A DNA stretch of 64,000 bases from Cryptomeria japonica (taxonomy: Eukaryota; Streptophyta; Pinopsida; Cupressales; Cupressaceae). A program made the translations under genes and the position numbers. The notes under the pieces were generated by a model. It ran no database searches, had not been told where the DNA came from, and worked only from the letters and a program-made list of their open reading frames with translations. Positions 59,229 through 64,000 of the stretch are shown here, in pieces; within the stretch, counting starts at the first letter, position 1, and every line of letters starts with the position of its first letter. Where the stretch lies: the NCBI RefSeq assembly GCF_030272615.1, contig NC_081406.1, positions 478,358,900-478,422,899 of the forward strand, given 5' to 3'.

Positions 59229-61818
59229 ATATGCACCAGACAAATAATTAGGAAAGCAACCTTGACATTAAAGGTTTACAAGATCTATAACCCAAATGAA
59301 TTTTAGAGAAACAATTATGCATCATATAGGATAGTTGTGTATGATTCTTTGGATTAATCAAATCCACCAAGCTCTTATGCATGCACTCTTTTTGGCCCAT
59401 GTGTTCAACATGATCATACTCTTCATTTTTATTCTCAATAATAATTGAACAATATTACTCATATGAATGTCATTAAACAACCAATCCCAATTGACTAAGC
59501 CACATGTGATCAATAAATTAAGGTAAGCATTTCACACTATAAGACAACAACTAAATTTTTTATTTGATGACTACTCTACTAGGTACTTTATATGGGAAAA
59601 GATCATATGCATGTTCAATCCAAAATAAGCACAATAATAATACCCAATTGTAATACAATTGTACATATGCATCTAGAGTAAATAATTCTACATACACAAT
59701 TGTAATACAAGACACCTCTAGAAAAACCTTCACAATGGAATACAAAATAAGAAGACCTAGATTTTACTCATTAAATAAATCCACAAATATATAATGGTTA
59801 AATTAAATTACTTGAATGAGGTTTGGAATACTCATATCACACTACATTAAATATGGCATGACCTAATACAAGTATTATTCCAACTAACACTCGCTATCCT
59901 AGACTTAGATATAGATAATATCATCTTGACATTCACTTGAATAGATATCCAAGTTTTATTTACTCCACATGGTCCACAATGTTATTCCTAAAAGAGTTCA
60001 AAAGACTATGTGAATTCATAACAAATAGTCTCTTCACTAATTAAACCAAAAGTAAAAATTAGATTCAAATTTTATTCACATTATATCTTCTTCAAATTCC
60101 AATTTATGAGTTCTACAAAGCTTCTTCCATATACATGTATACAATATTTTTAGTACTTGTAGCCATGTGTAATAGTCTTGAAGGAATGTAATGGTGTCCC
60201 AAATAATGATTTCATATAAAGACTTCTAAATTCTATTATTTTTATGTTCTTTTAATTACACCTCCTGTGATGATTTTTATTATCCTAATCTTACTTGATT
60301 CATGCTACTAGAATTTGAAGGGCAACTATCCTCAAATGGATACCGTGATAGATAGAAAGTGATTATAAAGAAGCAACTACAAAATTACCTCCAAAACACT
60401 CATGTAGGAATAATTCAGCTACTAGAATATCAAATTTTACTTTCCTAATGATTGAAATCACATTTGAGAACCCACCAAGGGGTCTAGAAATCACACAAAG
60501 GTACATAAATAATTCACCCACCAAAGGAAGACACCACCTTTTATTGAGAAAATGAACTAATTATAAAAAATAAATAATTAACAACCATACTACTATCAAT
60601 TCAAATAATTGATAACTTAGGTTTTGAAGAATATGAGATCCTAGATACTTCTCATGGAGGAAAGCTTTCCCTCTCTCTCTAATCTTTTTCCAGGCTTAGT
60701 AATATTTTGCAACAAGCAAATATCTCAATTTGGCATGGCTCAACTTCCTTCACCATATATTTTCTCTTAACCACATAGATTTAGCCTTAAAAAATAAAAT
60801 AATTTCATATGAACAACAAATGATCAACATTATAGATGGTGGAAATCTAATGTCATTAATAAATTTATAGAGTCAAAGATAAGAAATTTGACAAAGAATT
60901 GGTAGAAGATGTATAATCCATATTGTGACTTAGAAGAGGGACATTTTATTACTAATTAATTTTGATGCTTAGTAACCTATAACAATGCACAATGAAAAAT
61001 TAGATGTCATTCCTTAGTCTACATCTATAACACTCCTATCATTTTATTGGATTTTACATCCAACATGTATGTTGAGACCATATGCATAGTTGAACTAGTG
61101 TATTGTATATTCTTGTATATTTATTGTGGTTGGTATTTAATTATGTGTGCTCATTTTTTGTAATAATGCTATGGAAACCCTTGTCAATTGATACATGATG
61201 GTAAAATTACTAATACTTTAAAATTAATAAAATGTTACTCTCATGGTATTAAATGCACCTTGTTTATTTTTCATTTTTTCTAATCATTATATAGTGGGCC
61301 CTTTAATGATATTTTACAATATTATGTCATCTAATGCAAGTTATGATACATCCATGTTTGGGTTGATATCCTTTAATTGTAATAATTATATGGTGCCAAT
61401 TGAGATGTTTTAACACCTTATCTTGTGAGTGTGGTAGTTTGATTTGTGATGTGAAATTATGTTATGTAAACATGTTTAATTTATATTTATATTTAAACAA
61501 TATTTTCCTTACTTTGTTTGCCAATAAGAATTTCCTAACCTTTTTAAATGATTCTTAATCTTTCTAGTTAATTCAACCTTATTGAGCAATGTCATACCTA
61601 CAAATAATATTGTCTTTCCATGAAATCAATTAGTTGAAATTCCAATTAGTTAAACCCATTTCTCTCCTATTTGATCCACCTCATTTGTAGGTTATATCTT
61701 TTATTTGGATATTTGTGTTATCCTATAATGGAGATGAAGAAGGTGTTAGTCTTATGCTACTCCATGAGATAATGGGGTCATAAGGTAGTGTACATGTCAT
61801 CATCATGGTGGAAGCCCC
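59229..61818. other. Long AT-rich spacer, no gene seen
   Basis: After the 5-bp target duplication, about 2.6 kb carries no open frame with recognisable motifs, no repeats of note and no RNA gene that I can see. Confidence 0.55.
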
Positions 61819-61987
61819 TGTTGGTGTAACTGTGTAATGTTAGTGCAATCATAATCATCACCTATTACATTGATAGTTAGTGGTAGTTATTGCAATTGTC
61901 TAATCGCTAACCACATTGTAATATTATGTATATATACACGCCTATATTCAAAAATATTAATCAAGTTTTCACTATTCTGCTTCTTCA
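61819..61987 (+). repeat. Short LTR-like segment before a copia gag
   Basis: 169 bp with TG...CA ends (TGTTGGTGTAACTGTG to TTCTGCTTCTTCA), next to a primer-binding site. It includes a TATATATA-like promoter word and a following short leader. The partner LTR is not in the window, so this is inferred. Confidence 0.5.
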
Positions 61988-61989
61988 TT

Positions 61990-62003
61990 TGGTATTAGAG
62001 TGA
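61990..62003 (+). other. Primer-binding site of the copia element
   Basis: TGGTATTAGAGTGA, one change from TGGTATCAGAG, lies two bases after the LTR-like segment. Confidence 0.6.
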
Positions 62004-62664
62004 CTGCCTAGGTGTGACTTTAGGATGATGGGCCCTTGAAGAGCAGCAAGTGAATGCATTAAAATTTGGCGTGAAGATGGAAGACATGGTGTAGACCTAT
62101 AGATGGTAGCATTATGATCCCTATTTGCTAAATGAAAATGATATGATCTCTATGTGCTTTTGATGGTGTGAGAAGACCAAAAGAGACTATTTTATATGTG
62201 TGTTTCAAGGAAACAACAATAAAAGGTATTATTTGTGCAATGTATGAAACTATAGAATCTATGATAAATATCTAAATATCTACCAAGTGCATTATGCTGC
62301 AACATAAGGAAGGTGGAAGTAAAAATAAAGAAATGATTCAAGTTCAAGCACTATACTAGAGTCTTGTGATCCTATTTCATCATCAACAATAATGATAAGT
62401 AATAAAAAATTAATCAAGTTGAAGAGCTAAAGAAATCGGTAAGCATTCAACCAACCAATCACCACACTAGAAGATTCATGTATTTGATTCTTACATGATT
62501 TAAGAAACATGTAAGTCTGATGTTTTCTTAATACCCCATGCTTGAAAGAAGTGATTCTACTTATGGCACCACCTTAGAATAGAGAGCAATTTTATCTTGT
62601 TATTTATGAAGTTGTGTGGAAAGATATTGATGTAAAAGGAAAATGTTGATATTAATTTGTTAAA

Positions 62665-63548
62665 ATGAAAATTCCATTAGACAAGTATTCTAAATTTAAT
62701 TTTCACACTTGGAGAATGAAAATAAAAATGCAACTGATGAATAATAATTTATGGGGTACAGTGAGTGGAAAGGAGAAACCACCTACAGATGCAAACAAGC
62801 TATTAGACTGGAATACCATAGATGACAAAGCAAAGGCTATTATTGGTCTTGCTCTTTCTGACACTGAATTGCATCACATAAATTTAGATAAATCATCAAA
62901 TGAAATCTGGGATAATTTAAATAAATTGTTTGGAACCAAAGCAGTCAATGCACACTTCTCTCTAAAACTTCAGTTGTTTAGGTTCAAGATGGAAGATGGG
63001 ACCACAATGCTAAACCATATAAGTAATTTGAGATCTCTCATTACATAGCTTGCAGAGGTTAAGGATCTTGTAAATGATGATGATTCTAAGGTCATATTGT
63101 AAACATCTTGCCTTCAAAATACAATAATGTTGTTTTCACACTTAGTTAAAGACTTTAACAAACACTAGAAGGTATGATTTTGGCTCTTCTAGAAAAAGAT
63201 AATAGAACAAAAGAAGAATCAGAAGATGACACTCAAGAGAAAGCACTATATTCAAGAAGAAAATACAAAAGATTAGATTCTCAAGAAAAATCACTTTATT
63301 CAAGAAGTCTTTTTAGGAGATTAGAGAGAATCAAGTGTTTTTATTGTAAGAAAAAGGGTCACACAACTTGGGATTGTAGAACTCGGGCTAGTCATGTGCT
63401 TAACGGAAAAGTAAAAGAACAATTTGATGAAGGTAATGTTGCTTGGATTGGAGATGAAGATTCCATAGATGATGAATGCATTATCAATGACTCTTCTCTT
63501 TGTGTCAATGGTGCATTAGCTAGTGTCAATGGTGCATTAGTACTATAA
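62665..63548 (+). pseudogene. Ty1/copia Gag with one CCHC knuckle
   Basis: Starts at ATG 62665 (MKIPLDKYSKFNFHTWRMKI) and reads as a copia Gag: YSKFNFHTWRMKIKMQL, LWGTVSGKE, DDKAKAIIGLALSDTELHHI, EIWDNLNKLFGTK, and LKLQLFRFKMEDGTTMLNHI. A stop at 63046-63048 and a frameshift separate this from the second part (63174-63548) with Lys/Arg-rich YSRRKYKRL repeats and a zinc knuckle CFYCKKKGHTTWDC. Gag forms the virus-like particle and binds RNA. No protease, integrase or RT follows in the 450 bases left, so whether pol is missing cannot be decided here. Confidence 0.85.
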
Positions 63549-64000
63549 AATTTTAAAATTTAGAGGGTGGCGACATCGTAGGATGGAGAAATTTCCATCA
63601 TATCAAGTTAGTTTCACACTTTGATATGGTGTTTTGCATGAGAAGAAATTTTGGCATTTTTAGTTTATGCTTTCCTTTTTGCTTTCTTTGTTGATTTTGA
63701 CAAATTTGAAGAATACATGTGTTGTGAAGCTTATATTTTGGAGATAGGTGTAAGATTTGGTGTTGAGAGGAATATGAACTATTGTCAAGTGAGCTTCAGA
63801 GTATATGATCGAGAATTATACTTGTAGTCACATAAATTTGTCCATCTTAATTAAATGAATATTTGCTATTTATTTGATTAAAAATCCACTAGCCATGAGT
63901 CAATTAAATTAACATTTAATTAATTTATCCTCAAACATTCTCCTATTAATTAAATAAATTATTCAATTTATTTCAATTAATTCATTAAACCAAATTCACA
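63549..64000. other. Downstream of copia gag, no gene seen
   Basis: No pol motif in any plus frame. AT-rich from about 63840 with repeated TTAATTAA words. Confidence 0.5.

Overview
The window looks like nuclear DNA of a seed plant with a large, repeat-rich genome; a gymnosperm, perhaps a conifer, is my best guess (inference from the diverged LTR retrotransposons, AT-rich spacers and a long AINTEGUMENTA-type gene, not proven). There is one recognisable host gene. Most of the rest is decayed transposable elements, several nested inside one another, with microsatellites and long AT-rich stretches.

Layout. 1-1880: left-truncated Ty3/gypsy-like element on the minus strand (retropepsin, primer-binding site, 5' LTR). 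3182-8637: complete minus-strand LTR element with two LTRs and matching ATTTA target duplications but no recognisable gag-pol. 9193-19222: a LINE whose reverse transcriptase is split by a composite LTR element (9455-17145). 21362-21830: MITE-like element. 22.5-27.5 kb: AT-rich DNA with long CT, CA and TA microsatellites. 28203-31496: nine-exon AP2-domain gene of the AINTEGUMENTA/PLETHORA group, including a 9-nt microexon. 32796-33250: minisatellite. 34506-34936: second MITE-like element. 35857-36480: Ty1/copia gag remnant. 36971-59228: minus-strand LTR element bounded by ATATG target duplications and interrupted at 38467-52829 by a 14.4-kb unit. 61819-63548: 5' part of a copia-type element.

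The most notable object is the 14.4-kb unit at 38467-52829. It has about 34-bp terminal inverted repeats, probable 4-bp target duplications, matching palindromic motifs near both ends, three internal repeat arrays that share a CCCCTTARGACC-like core, an unrecognised plus-strand gene, and a minus-strand, intron-containing gene with the layout of a DDE transposase. I read it as a large inactivated cut-and-paste transposon of a lineage I cannot name with certainty.

The second notable object is the LTR family found twice (10314-14801 on plus; 36971-59228 on minus). Both copies encode a coiled-coil plus four-zinc-knuckle Gag-like protein followed by a second conserved open frame of unknown function, and neither shows protease, integrase or reverse transcriptase. 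It appears to be a non-autonomous, pol-less family with its own accessory protein.
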